DNA from: Planctomycetota bacterium
GTDB taxonomy: Bacteria > Planctomycetota > UBA8742 > SKZP01
Length of the DNA: 5,543 bases
Assembly (NCBI GenBank): GCA_007127275.1
Contig: SKZP01000563.1
Coordinates: 1-5,543, forward strand
Direction: 5' to 3'
Both the position numbers and the translations under genes were made by a program. The notes beneath the pieces were generated by a model. It was not told the DNA's origin. It did no database searches and saw only the letters and a list, made by a program, of their open reading frames with translations. Position 1 is the stretch's first letter, and each line of letters opens with the position of its first letter. Of this stretch, positions 1 to 5,543 are shown one piece after another.

Positions 1-1
1 C

Positions 2-29
2 AAGCCCATGGGCTGCGGCCCGTGGGTCG
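2..29 (+). repeat. REP-like palindrome, copy 1
   Basis: CAAG followed by CCCATGGGC (5-13), loop TGCG and GCCCGTGGG (18-26), then TCG. The 9-bp stem has one T-G wobble. It is the same element as 2491-2518 read on the other strand. It lies 68 bases past the end of the O-antigen-ligase-like gene. The rest of 30-97 is non-coding with nothing recognisable. Confidence 0.7.
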
Positions 30-97
30 TTATCAAGCATTCAAGATGCCGCTGTAAACTTCCTGCCGTGGGGGCTTGCCGCCTGCGCTCCCTACGT

Positions 98-1309
98 TCA
101 GGGCATTCTCGCGACCCCGGGTTTACACGGAAGGGGCGCCACGTTCAGGGGGGCTGCGTCTCGGTTCGCTTCGCGCAGGCGGTCCAGCGAGACCCCCGCC
201 CAGAGCCAGAACAAAAAGGCGAGGAAGCTTCCGACGGCCAAAAGGTAGCCTTCGAAAAACTGGTGGGACAGAAACATCGCGCCCGCACCGGCGAGCAGGC
301 TGCACTGGAACGGCTCGAGCCGGCGAAAGCATTGGAAGAAGCTTCGCAGGCTCGCAATACCGAAAATCATGAAGCCGAACGCGCCAAGCAGGCCGGTTTG
401 CGCGAGCAGTGCAAGGTAGCTGCTGCCGGGCTCAATGGTCGAGCCGCCGCGGAAGTGGTCGCGCATCTCCACGGCGAAGCCCACGCCGAAGACCGGGCTT
501 GCGCGAAACTCGTCGACACGCATGCGCCACAGGTCTTCGCGGGACTCGGTGGAGAAGCCACGCTCCAACACACGGGCCTGCACATGCTCGGGCAGGGGAC
601 GCGCGAACGTTTCGTAGGTCACGAACGACACGAAGCTGAGCAGCATCACGCCGAAGAACATCGCATACAGAAAATAGTATCGGCGGCGCAAAAGAATCAG
701 CGAGGCTAGAAGTATGCCCACGCCCATGGCGAACAAGGCGGCGCGCGAGGCGGAAAGCACGCAGACAAGTACGCTGATTGTCAACAGCAGCCCGAAGAAG
801 CCGGAGCGCTTTTCAATGGTGCGAACGTAGGCCCAGATGGCCGTGAGCGCCGCGGTGGGCCCGAGTACCATGGAGTGGACCCACAGCCCGGCAAACGGCC
901 CCCGTCCCGGGGAGGCGGTGCCGAGCAACCACCAGACGAAGGAGAGCACGGTAAGCGCGGCGATGAGCGCCAAGGCAATGCGCCACGTCGTGAGTCGGAA
1001 GCGTGCGAGAAAGGGGCTGTACAGGAGCGGCCCCGCCGCGGCGAGCAATACCGCGAGACCTACCCAGCGGGCGGCGGAGTGCGAGACGGTCGCACTGCCA
1101 ATGATCGAGGCGCTGGTGAGTACCAAGAAGGCGAGCACCGAAAGTCGAATCTCCGGCCCCTGACGCGAGCCGAGCAACGCCGCGGCAGTCACAACCGGCA
1201 AGGCCGCCATATACAGCGCCACCTGTGGCCACCCCGACAACGGCAACATGGTCGCCGGATAGAGGTAGGCCAGAACAAGCGCAAGCCCAAGGACAAACGA
1301 GATGTTCAT
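98..1309 (-). CDS. O-antigen ligase / polysaccharide polymerase family membrane protein
   Basis: 403 residues from ATG at 1309; stop TGA at 100-98. The frame is open further upstream to 1525, but that part overlaps the HEAT-repeat gene and is not hydrophobic. The start at 1309 begins directly with a membrane helix (MNISFVLGLALVLAYLYP), although no clear Shine-Dalgarno sequence precedes it. About 11-12 hydrophobic helices are visible. The family signature of Wzy/WaaL-type proteins is present: the SASRAALFAMGVGILL helix (183-200), then a large presumably periplasmic loop at 232-296 with SREDLWRMRVDEFRASPVFGVG, then SSYLALLAQTGLLGAFGFM (296-314). Such proteins move or polymerise undecaprenyl-linked glycans at the outer face of the inner membrane. 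The usual His-Asn before YL in the loop motif is Ser296-Ser297 here, a variation that makes the exact activity uncertain. No glycosyltransferase genes are visible nearby, so the glycan is unknown. Confidence 0.82.
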   Translation of the reverse strand: MNISFVLGLALVLAYLYPATMLPLSGWPQVALYMAALPVVTAAALLGSRQGPEIRLSVLAFLVLTSASIIGSATVSHSAARWVGLAVLLAAAGPLLYSPFLARFRLTTWRIALALIAALTVLSFVWWLLGTASPGRGPFAGLWVHSMVLGPTAALTAIWAYVRTIEKRSGFFGLLLTISVLVCVLSASRAALFAMGVGILLASLILLRRRYYFLYAMFFGVMLLSFVSFVTYETFARPLPEHVQARVLERGFSTESREDLWRMRVDEFRASPVFGVGFAVEMRDHFRGGSTIEPGSSYLALLAQTGLLGAFGFMIFGIASLRSFFQCFRRLEPFQCSLLAGAGAMFLSHQFFEGYLLAVGSFLAFLFWLWAGVSLDRLREANRDAAPLNVAPLPCKPGVARMP

Positions 1310-1325
1310 GGCGGTACTCGTCGCT

Positions 1326-1355
1326 CGTGGCGGGCAGGCGCACCCCGTGGCGGGC
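1326..1355. repeat. Direct repeat CGTGGCGGGC, two copies 20 bases apart
   Basis: Exact 10-base copies at 1326-1335 and 1346-1355 occupy most of the 52-base gap between the HEAT-repeat gene and the membrane protein gene. The 20-base spacing is about two helical turns. In this GC-rich DNA a chance origin cannot be excluded, and no function is claimed. Confidence 0.5.
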
Positions 1356-1361
1356 CGTTGC

Positions 1362-2309
1362 TTACTGCGCGCCCGCCTCTTGTGCAAAGCGCAGGCCGAA
1401 GGGGTCGTCTTCGTTCTGGGCGCCTTGCCACCACTGCTGCCACAGCCCGGCGTTGCCACCGAAGTTGCGCATAGTGATCCCCTCGAGCCCCTGGACAATA
1501 TGGCGGTGACGCAGTGCTTCTTCACGGGGGTCGATCGCCGCCAACTCCTCGATCAGCCGCGTCACCGACTCGCGAGAATCCATCCGGCGCAGTGCCGTCC
1601 AGGCACAGGAACGGACGAAAACGTCGTTGCGGACGAAAAGGAACGGCTCAATCTCCTCGGCATACTGATCTGCGCCGAGGCGGCCGAGCGCCTGAATGGC
1701 CCGGGCACGGACGTCGCGCGAACCGTCCTGCAACAACGCGGCAATCTCGCCGTCGTGCTGTGTCGCGCCGATCTCCCCCAAGGCGAGGGCCGCGAAGGCG
1801 CGCACCGAGTTGAGGAGTTCGGGGCGCGGCACCTCTTCCTCGAACTCGTCCAACGCCTCGTAAATAAGACGCACCCCATGCAGCAGCCGGTCGTTGTCAT
1901 TGAAGCGGTTGTAGCCATTGACGAGACGTCGCATGCGTACAAAGTTCTCGAGTTGCTCGGCGTTACGGTCGAGCCACGCGTTCATGTCGTCGGTCAGCTC
2001 GTCGCGAAGCCCAGGCAACTGATTCGCCTCGTGCAACCTTTCGAGGAGCGAGGGCGTCGAAAGCGCGCTGACGAGGTGTTCCACGGCCTCGTCCCCGAGT
2101 TGCACGAGTCGGGCGCGGTTGCGCTCGCGTCGCACCGTGTTCTTGCCGGCGAGGCCGGGAACGTACTCGGTCCAGATCCGGTCGACGGACACGTCCGCCG
2201 CCGCGGCCCCTTGCGCCGCCGCCTCACGCGGTTGCCCATGAGCGAGCCAAAGGGACGACGAGACCAGAGCGACGGCAAGCAAAGTGGCAAAAACCCGATT
2301 CCCACGCAT
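1362..2309 (-). CDS. Secreted HEAT-repeat protein
   Basis: 315 residues; ATG at 2309, stop TAA at 1364-1362. An N-terminal signal peptide is evident: basic MRGNR, a hydrophobic core FATLLAVALVSSSLWLA, and a plausible signal peptidase I site after A-H-G25. Residues 40-165 are mostly helical and highly charged. Residues 167-262 contain three HEAT-like repeats: VRAFAALALGEIG, VRARAIQALGRLG and VRSCAWTALRRM each begin the first helix. The C-terminal LEGITMRNFGG followed by LWQQWW resembles the ending seen in many exported bacterial HEAT proteins, where an Ile-Thr and a W-x-x-W/WW motif close the domain. HEAT repeats are protein-binding scaffolds, so an adaptor role in the periplasm is likely but the partner is unknown. 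The gene is 52 bases upstream of the O-antigen-ligase-like gene and probably co-transcribed with it. Confidence 0.85.
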   Translation of the reverse strand: MRGNRVFATLLAVALVSSSLWLAHGQPREAAAQGAAAADVSVDRIWTEYVPGLAGKNTVRRERNRARLVQLGDEAVEHLVSALSTPSLLERLHEANQLPGLRDELTDDMNAWLDRNAEQLENFVRMRRLVNGYNRFNDNDRLLHGVRLIYEALDEFEEEVPRPELLNSVRAFAALALGEIGATQHDGEIAALLQDGSRDVRARAIQALGRLGADQYAEEIEPFLFVRNDVFVRSCAWTALRRMDSRESVTRLIEELAAIDPREEALRHRHIVQGLEGITMRNFGGNAGLWQQWWQGAQNEDDPFGLRFAQEAGAQ

Positions 2310-2446
2310 GGTACGTCACGCTCTTATCAGGGGTGGCCGGGGCGAAAAGAGGAACGGTCGAGAAGTCCCGAGTCTAGCGCCGCCGCCCGCCACGCGCAAC
2401 CGACAACGGGAACGCCGGTGCATCCCGCAGACGGGGACGTCGGGCA

Positions 2447-2473
2447 CAAGCCCACGGGCTTCGCCTGTGCTCG
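2447..2473 (+). repeat. REP-like palindrome, copy 2 (plus orientation, degenerate)
   Basis: It starts CAAGCCCACGGGC and continues TTCGCC TGTG CTCG, aligning with the other two copies with a few substitutions. The stem CACGGGC/GCCTGTG (2453-2459 with 2463-2469, loop TTC) is kept as 7 pairs including one G-T wobble. It lies 17 bases from copy 3 in opposite orientation, making a BIME-like pair spanning 2447-2518. Confidence 0.65.
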
Positions 2474-2490
2474 AACGCCCGTACCGGATG

Positions 2491-2518
2491 CGACCCACGG
2501 GCGACGCCCGTGGGCTTG
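2491..2518 (-). repeat. REP-like palindrome, copy 3 (minus orientation)
   Basis: A perfect 10-base inverted repeat, CCCACGGGCG and CGCCCGTGGG, with a single central A (2494-2514). On the minus strand it is flanked by CAAG before and TCG after. The same flanks and core occur at the left edge of the window (2-29). No T-tract follows in either direction, so it is better read as an intergenic palindromic element than as a terminator. Confidence 0.75.
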
Positions 2519-2536
2519 GATCAATGACCGTTCCAC

Positions 2537-2564
2537 AAATTAGAAATGCACGGCGGGACCGCCG
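2537..2564 (-). terminator. Possible weak intrinsic terminator of the FGE/pseudo-caspase operon
   Basis: Reading the minus strand 34 bases past the pseudo-caspase stop, CGGCGG and CCGCCG form a 6-bp GC stem around a 2-base centre (2551-2564; about 5 bp with a 4-base loop is more realistic). It is followed by the T-rich stretch TGCATTTCTAATTTG. The T-tract is interrupted and begins a few bases after the stem, so efficiency is doubtful. The position between two apparent transcription units fits. Confidence 0.35.
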
Positions 2565-2597
2565 GGCGCGACAGGCTTGACGTTTATGGGCGACTCG

Positions 2598-4316
2598 TCA
2601 CTCGCCGGTTTCGCCGATGTGGAAGAAGGGGCGCTTGTCGTTCAGCGCGTGGCGGCTTCCACGGATTTGCGGCGACTGGGGCTCGCCCTCGAACATGGCG
2701 AGTTCGCGCACGTTGTCGAGCCAGGCGTGCGTAAGCTCCGTCCATGCGCCGCTCGAGAGCCCGCCGTCGGTCAGCAGGTGTGCGAGCTCGTCCACAAACA
2801 GGCTCGCGCCGACGGCGTCGATCTCGAGCACCGGTTCCATGCCGCTCGTTGCCGAGATCAGCGCGACATCCTCGAGTCGCTCGAGCGGCTCCCACGGGTC
2901 GAAGGTGCCCTCGAACGCCACTGCGTCGATGCCGGTTTGCGGCTCGTCTTGCAGCTCGGCTTGCAGCTCGACTTGCGGCGCGCCCTGAAGCTCGCCGAGC
3001 CGGTTGAACGCCACCGCGGCGATCACGGTCACCCTCGCCTCGGTCGCGTCGAGCCACCGGGCGAGCCGCTCGAGCGGCACCGCGGTGCGCGACAAGTCCT
3101 CCACCTCGGAGTCGGCCAGCAGCAGCCAGCTGCGGCCCTCCGCGTCGATCACCCCTTGGCCGGAGAGAAACAGCAGCGCCTGGTCGCGCGCACGGCCGTG
3201 CCGCACGAACAGCTCTCGGATGGCACGCTCGAGAGCAGCCGGCGTGGCCCGCGCCCCTTCGAGCGTGGTCAGCGCACGTTCGTCGCGGATCGGCGCCGCC
3301 GGGCTGTCCAGCAACAACTCGCGCATGCGTAGCGCGTCGGCGACGGCAAAGCGCCGCCCGAGCCCCGGCTGGGCTTGCGTCCCGCACACAATGGCGAGCC
3401 GCTTGTGCACGCGCTCCTCCACCGCGGCCACGTCGGCGTTCAAGCCCTCCTCCGGGTCGGCGATCACCGAGAGCATTTCGCGCTGTGCCGCTTGGCGCGA
3501 CAGTGGCAACAGATTGCCGCCGATGGTGTGCCACTGGCTTTCGCTCAACCCGCTCGGCGTGCGGAAGAGGTTGAACAGGTTGAAGCCGCGCTGGAAGTCG
3601 TTAAGGTTGCACGCCACCTCCCCGACGACATCGCGAACCACAAGCGGATCCGGCTCGCCGGTCGTGGCGTAGACCTCGAGCGCCATTGCGGTTTCACTGG
3701 CGAAGGTCTCCTCGGCAATCCACCAGGTAAGCCCCTGCAAGACGAAGAACCAAATGAACACCGAGGGAATGTAGGCGCCGGTCGAGCCGACGTAGCGGCA
3801 GTCGTAGCGGCGCAAGACCGGACGTATCACAAGGTCGAAACCGTCGTTGAACGCGTCGCGCACCGTCGCCTCGAACGGGCGTGCGGCGGCGTGCGGCAGC
3901 AAGCGCGCCTCGTCCACGGCGTTGAGTTGCTTCAGCCCCTGAACGACCTCGTCCATCATCTCGAGCGCAAGCTCCTCGTCGGGCACGTAGGCGAACTCGC
4001 GGTTGCCGGCGCGCCGGCGCACCTCCTCGACGCGTTCGCGGTACACCTCGTCCACCACCAACGGCACCACGCCGACCCGGTAGGGAAGCGACGGCTCAGA
4101 AAGCGCTTCCGTGCCCGGCTCAATGAGATGGTCGTCGGGACTCGAAAGCGTGCTGCAGCCACTTGCCGGCATGACGAGCAGCGCGAGCGCCACCGCGGTT
4201 ACGACGGCGCAGCGTCGCGAGGCGTTTCCCCACCCCCGACGGACGGGCGCATCTCCGGGGAGGGTGCGCGGTGCCTCGGGGCGGCGGCTGTTGCGGCGTT
4301 GTCGTGCGCGGGTCAT
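2598..4316 (-). CDS. Predicted lipoprotein with caspase-fold domain lacking the catalytic dyad (pseudo-caspase)
   Basis: 572 residues from ATG 4316; the stop is TGA at 2600-2598. An Arg-rich n-region of unusual length (about 35 residues) precedes a hydrophobic stretch (37-49) and the lipobox A-S-G-C54, so Cys54 is the likely lipidation site. Residues 78-225 resemble the CsgG/TolB-N type of lipoprotein domain: an opening strand YRVGVVPLVV, a central FDLVIRPVLRRYDCRY, and an odd aromatic hydrophobic segment at 184-200. Residues 305-553 follow the caspase (peptidase C14) fold in order: first strand RLAIVCGT; VADALRMRELL; an AT-helix (ATPAALERAIRELF); strand ALLFLSGQG where the family has a SGHG motif; strand VTVIAAVAF where it has a D-A-C motif; then ALISATSGMEPVLEID, SLFVDELAHLL and a final QSPQIRG. 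The His position is Gln387 (CAA) and the Cys position is Val435 (GTG), with Ala433 for the Asp, so proteolysis is not expected. A structural, decoy or regulatory role next to the FGE-like partner is inference. The fold call is strong; the N-terminal call is moderate. Confidence 0.87.
   Translation of the reverse strand: MTRARQRRNSRRPEAPRTLPGDAPVRRGWGNASRRCAVVTAVALALLVMPASGCSTLSSPDDHLIEPGTEALSEPSLPYRVGVVPLVVDEVYRERVEEVRRRAGNREFAYVPDEELALEMMDEVVQGLKQLNAVDEARLLPHAAARPFEATVRDAFNDGFDLVIRPVLRRYDCRYVGSTGAYIPSVFIWFFVLQGLTWWIAEETFASETAMALEVYATTGEPDPLVVRDVVGEVACNLNDFQRGFNLFNLFRTPSGLSESQWHTIGGNLLPLSRQAAQREMLSVIADPEEGLNADVAAVEERVHKRLAIVCGTQAQPGLGRRFAVADALRMRELLLDSPAAPIRDERALTTLEGARATPAALERAIRELFVRHGRARDQALLFLSGQGVIDAEGRSWLLLADSEVEDLSRTAVPLERLARWLDATEARVTVIAAVAFNRLGELQGAPQVELQAELQDEPQTGIDAVAFEGTFDPWEPLERLEDVALISATSGMEPVLEIDAVGASLFVDELAHLLTDGGLSSGAWTELTHAWLDNVRELAMFEGEPQSPQIRGSRHALNDKRPFFHIGETGE
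2937..2996 (-). repeat. Five tandem 12-bp units coding an x-E-L-Q tetrapeptide repeat
   Basis: Residues 441-460 of the pseudo-caspase read GELQ, GAPQ, VELQ, AELQ, DEPQ. At the DNA level, four plus-strand units at 2948-2995 are recognisably related (CTTGCAGCTCGG, CTTGCAGCTCGA, CTTGCGGCGCGC, CCTGAAGCTCGC). The block follows directly after the position of the missing catalytic Cys. That is where active caspases carry the loop and linker between the large and small subunit regions. A 12-base unit keeps the frame if the copy number changes. Confidence 0.8.
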
Positions 4317-4318
4317 GG

Positions 4319-5543
4319 TCACTCCGGGGCGGTTTCGCTCTCGCTTTCGGTCTCCCTCTCCCTCTCCTTCTCGGACGGCGGCTCGTAACCGAACGGTTCG
4401 GTGGCACCGTTCGGCACGTCGGCGGCGAGGCGGAAGCCGATCATGGGGGAGCGCGTCGTCGGCTCGGCAAAGCCGCGCTTGGTGGCACGGGCAAAGCGTT
4501 CGCGCAGGGTCGGTCGCATCAGGTTGCTGGCGCCGCGGAAGCCGTAGCCGCCAGACGCCGCGGCGGATTCCCCTGAACGGCGCACCCATTCGCTCGCATT
4601 GCCGGCCAGGTCCTGGATGCGAAACGCCTCGTTGACGTCGCGCGGATTCGCTCCCACGGGGCGCAGTTCGTCGAGCTCGGCGAGGCCGCCGTCTTCGAAG
4701 TCGTGCCCCCACGGGAAGGTGTAGCCGAGGCCGGTGCGGTTGTACGTCGAGTGCCGGGCGATGAACTCGCGCTCGTCGTCACTCGGCAGGCGCACCGCCA
4801 CCCCGAGGCGCTCGGAGCGCCAGCGGGCGTAGGCCTCCGCTTCGTAGGCGCTGACGCCGGTGACGGGGTGGCGCGCCTCGGTCTGTGCCGCCCACTCCTT
4901 CGGCACGCGCTCCTCCTCGGCCAGCCCCTGCACATACTCCCAGCCCGACTCGCACCAATAGCGGCGCTGCTCATACCCGTCGGCGTCGACGAACTCGCGG
5001 TACCGCTCCACGGTGACCTGGAAGCGCGCGACGTAGAAGGCCTCCAGCTCCACGGTGCGCGGAGGATTGCGCTCGTCATCCACGGTGCTGCCCAAGGCGG
5101 CGGGGCCGGCGCCGATGAAGACGAACCCCTCGGGGCGCCGCTCGCGCGCCTCGATCTCTCTTGCAAGCGCGGCCAATTCCTCGCCGGCATGCGGCGCAAA
5201 CTCGCGGCATTGTTCGAGCGCAGCCCGCGCCTGTATGAGACCCGCCTCGTCGTCGCCGGAAAGGGCAGCACGGGCGAAGGTGAGCCGCTCGGCGAGCGCT
5301 TCCGCAACGAGGTCGTCGTGCAGGATCCGCCACTGCCGCTGTCGTTCGCTCGTCGTCGCAAACTCCGCTGCTTCGTTCAGTGCCTCGAGCGCACTGCGCC
5401 AGTCCCGTTCCTCCGGAGACGCGGCTCGCGCCTCGGCGGCACGCTCCTCCGCCGTGGCGAGCAGCAAGGAAAATTGCGCCCGCGCAATCTCGCGGCGAAT
5501 CTCGCGGCTGTCCCGCACGTCCCGCGCCCGCTCGAAGTTCTCG
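4319..5543 (-). CDS. FGE-sulfatase (SUMF1-like) domain protein, 5' truncated by window edge
   Basis: The reading frame is open to the right edge, so the start is outside the window. A GTG at 5518 is in frame but has no convincing ribosome binding site, and the helical sequence continues upstream of it. About 407 residues are visible. Counting from the edge, residues 1-135 are charged, Ala/Glu/Arg-rich and probably helical. Residues 138-375 match the FGE-sulfatase domain: a FVFIGAG opening, VTVERYREFVDADGY, HPVTGVSAYEAEAYARW, RLPSDDERE (family RLPTEAEWE), FPWG, DLAGNASEWV (family DMxGNVWEWV), FRGAS (family RGGSW) and a closing GFRLA. The tail is an Arg/Glu then Ser/Glu repeat. The paired catalytic cysteines of true formylglycine-generating enzymes are absent from the C-terminal core, so enzymatic oxidation of a sulfatase cysteine is unlikely. 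Family knowledge says such domains are often fused to Ser/Thr kinases or used as ligand-binding modules; the partner domain here is not visible. The stop TGA lies 2 bases before the ATG of the pseudo-caspase gene, which implies co-translation. Confidence 0.88.
   Translation of the reverse strand, partial: ENFERARDVRDSREIRREIARAQFSLLLATAEERAAEARAASPEERDWRSALEALNEAAEFATTSERQRQWRILHDDLVAEALAERLTFARAALSGDDEAGLIQARAALEQCREFAPHAGEELAALAREIEARERRPEGFVFIGAGPAALGSTVDDERNPPRTVELEAFYVARFQVTVERYREFVDADGYEQRRYWCESGWEYVQGLAEEERVPKEWAAQTEARHPVTGVSAYEAEAYARWRSERLGVAVRLPSDDEREFIARHSTYNRTGLGYTFPWGHDFEDGGLAELDELRPVGANPRDVNEAFRIQDLAGNASEWVRRSGESAAASGGYGFRGASNLMRPTLRERFARATKRGFAEPTTRSPMIGFRLAADVPNGATEPFGYEPPSEKERERETESESETAPE
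4323..4328 (-). promoter_or_regulatory. Ribosome binding site fixing the pseudo-caspase start
   Basis: On the minus strand the upstream gene ends CCGGAGTGACCATG. The GGAG motif sits 5 bases before the ATG at 4316, overlapping the end of the FGE-like gene. The TGA stop of that gene is 4321-4319. An alternative GTG start at 4322 would overlap the stop by 4 bases (GTGA), but GGAG spacing favours the ATG. Either start means translational coupling. Confidence 0.65.
4351..4372 (-). repeat. Hexanucleotide simple repeat, polypyrimidine on + strand
   Basis: A 22-base uninterrupted pyrimidine run on the plus strand, made of TCTCCC, TCTCCC, TCTCCT and a TCTC remainder. It encodes the Arg-Glu alternation near the C-terminus of the FGE-like protein. 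Because the unit is 6 bases, gain or loss of a unit keeps the frame and would only change the length of the charged tail. Confidence 0.75.

Larger units (their letters stand above)
2310..2597. other. Intergenic region between pseudo-caspase and HEAT-repeat genes
   Basis: 288 bases without a supported gene. It holds the possible terminator at 2537-2564 and the BIME-like pair at 2447-2518. The remaining 137 bases (2310-2446) upstream of the HEAT-repeat gene should carry its promoter, but I see no convincing -35/-10 pair. The only loose match is GATAAG about 13 bases from the start codon on the minus strand, without a fitting -35. Upstream of the ATG at 2309 is only a weak AAGAG purine patch at a long spacing. 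Confidence 0.6.

Noticed and set aside
94..150. Direct repeat ACGTTCAGGG at 94-103 and 141-150
   Set aside because: Only 10 bases, and within or at the end of a coding region; likely chance, with no supporting structure.
1310..1525. Extension of the membrane protein frame to a start at 1525
   Set aside because: It overlaps the HEAT-repeat gene and encodes a Cys/Arg-rich stretch with no family similarity before the first membrane helix.
2310..2345. Possible sigma-70 promoter with GATAAG as -10 upstream of the HEAT-repeat gene
   Set aside because: The -10 match is weak and the hexamer 17 bases upstream does not resemble TTGACA.
2494..2514. Perfect GC hairpin as an intrinsic terminator
   Set aside because: No T-tract follows on either strand, and the sequence recurs at 2-29 and 2447-2473 with shared flanks, which fits a REP-like element better.
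1302..2543. 413-residue plus-strand open frame, with others at 8-709 and 3375-4388
   Set aside because: They lie antisense over convincing minus-strand genes, show no domain or signal sequence, and are expected from high-GC codon bias.
4317..4712. Upstream extension of the pseudo-caspase reading frame to 4712
   Set aside because: It overlaps the well-supported FGE-like domain in another frame, is Arg/Pro-rich and low in information, and the GGAG site plus signal peptide fix the start at 4316.

Overview
The window is GC-rich, densely coding DNA in which all four recognisable genes lie on the minus strand, so it reads biologically from right to left. The layout suggests a high-GC, Gram-negative environmental bacterium, most likely a proteobacterium. 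The grounds are a lipobox-bearing lipoprotein, an O-antigen-ligase-type membrane protein, a GGAG ribosome binding site, a translationally coupled gene pair and REP-like intergenic palindromes. No taxonomic marker gene is present, so this placement is inference.

Right part (4319-5543): the 3' portion of a gene whose start lies beyond the window. It encodes a charged helical region followed by a formylglycine-generating-enzyme-like (FGE-sulfatase/SUMF1, C-type-lectin-fold) domain and an Arg/Glu/Ser-rich tail. It has none of the cysteines of true FGE, so it is probably a binding or sensing version; such domains are often C-terminal parts of Ser/Thr kinases or other signalling proteins. Two bases after its stop codon is the start of the next gene (2598-4316). 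That gene encodes a 572-residue predicted lipoprotein with a CsgG/TolB-N-like N-terminal half and a complete caspase-fold C-terminal half. Both catalytic positions of the caspase are replaced (His to Gln387, Cys to Val435), making it a probable pseudo-caspase on the outer side of the inner membrane or in the outer membrane. The FGE-like protein and pseudo-caspase pair is the most interesting part of the window.

Middle (2310-2597): a 288-base intergenic region with a possible weak terminator for the FGE/pseudo-caspase operon and two oppositely oriented copies of a REP-like palindrome (a BIME-like pair). A third copy of the palindrome lies at the left edge of the window.

Left part: a secreted HEAT-repeat protein (1362-2309) followed after 52 bases by a 403-residue polytopic membrane protein of the O-antigen ligase/polymerase family (98-1309). 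These two probably form a separate transcription unit concerned with the cell envelope. No RNA gene, insertion sequence or CRISPR array was seen.
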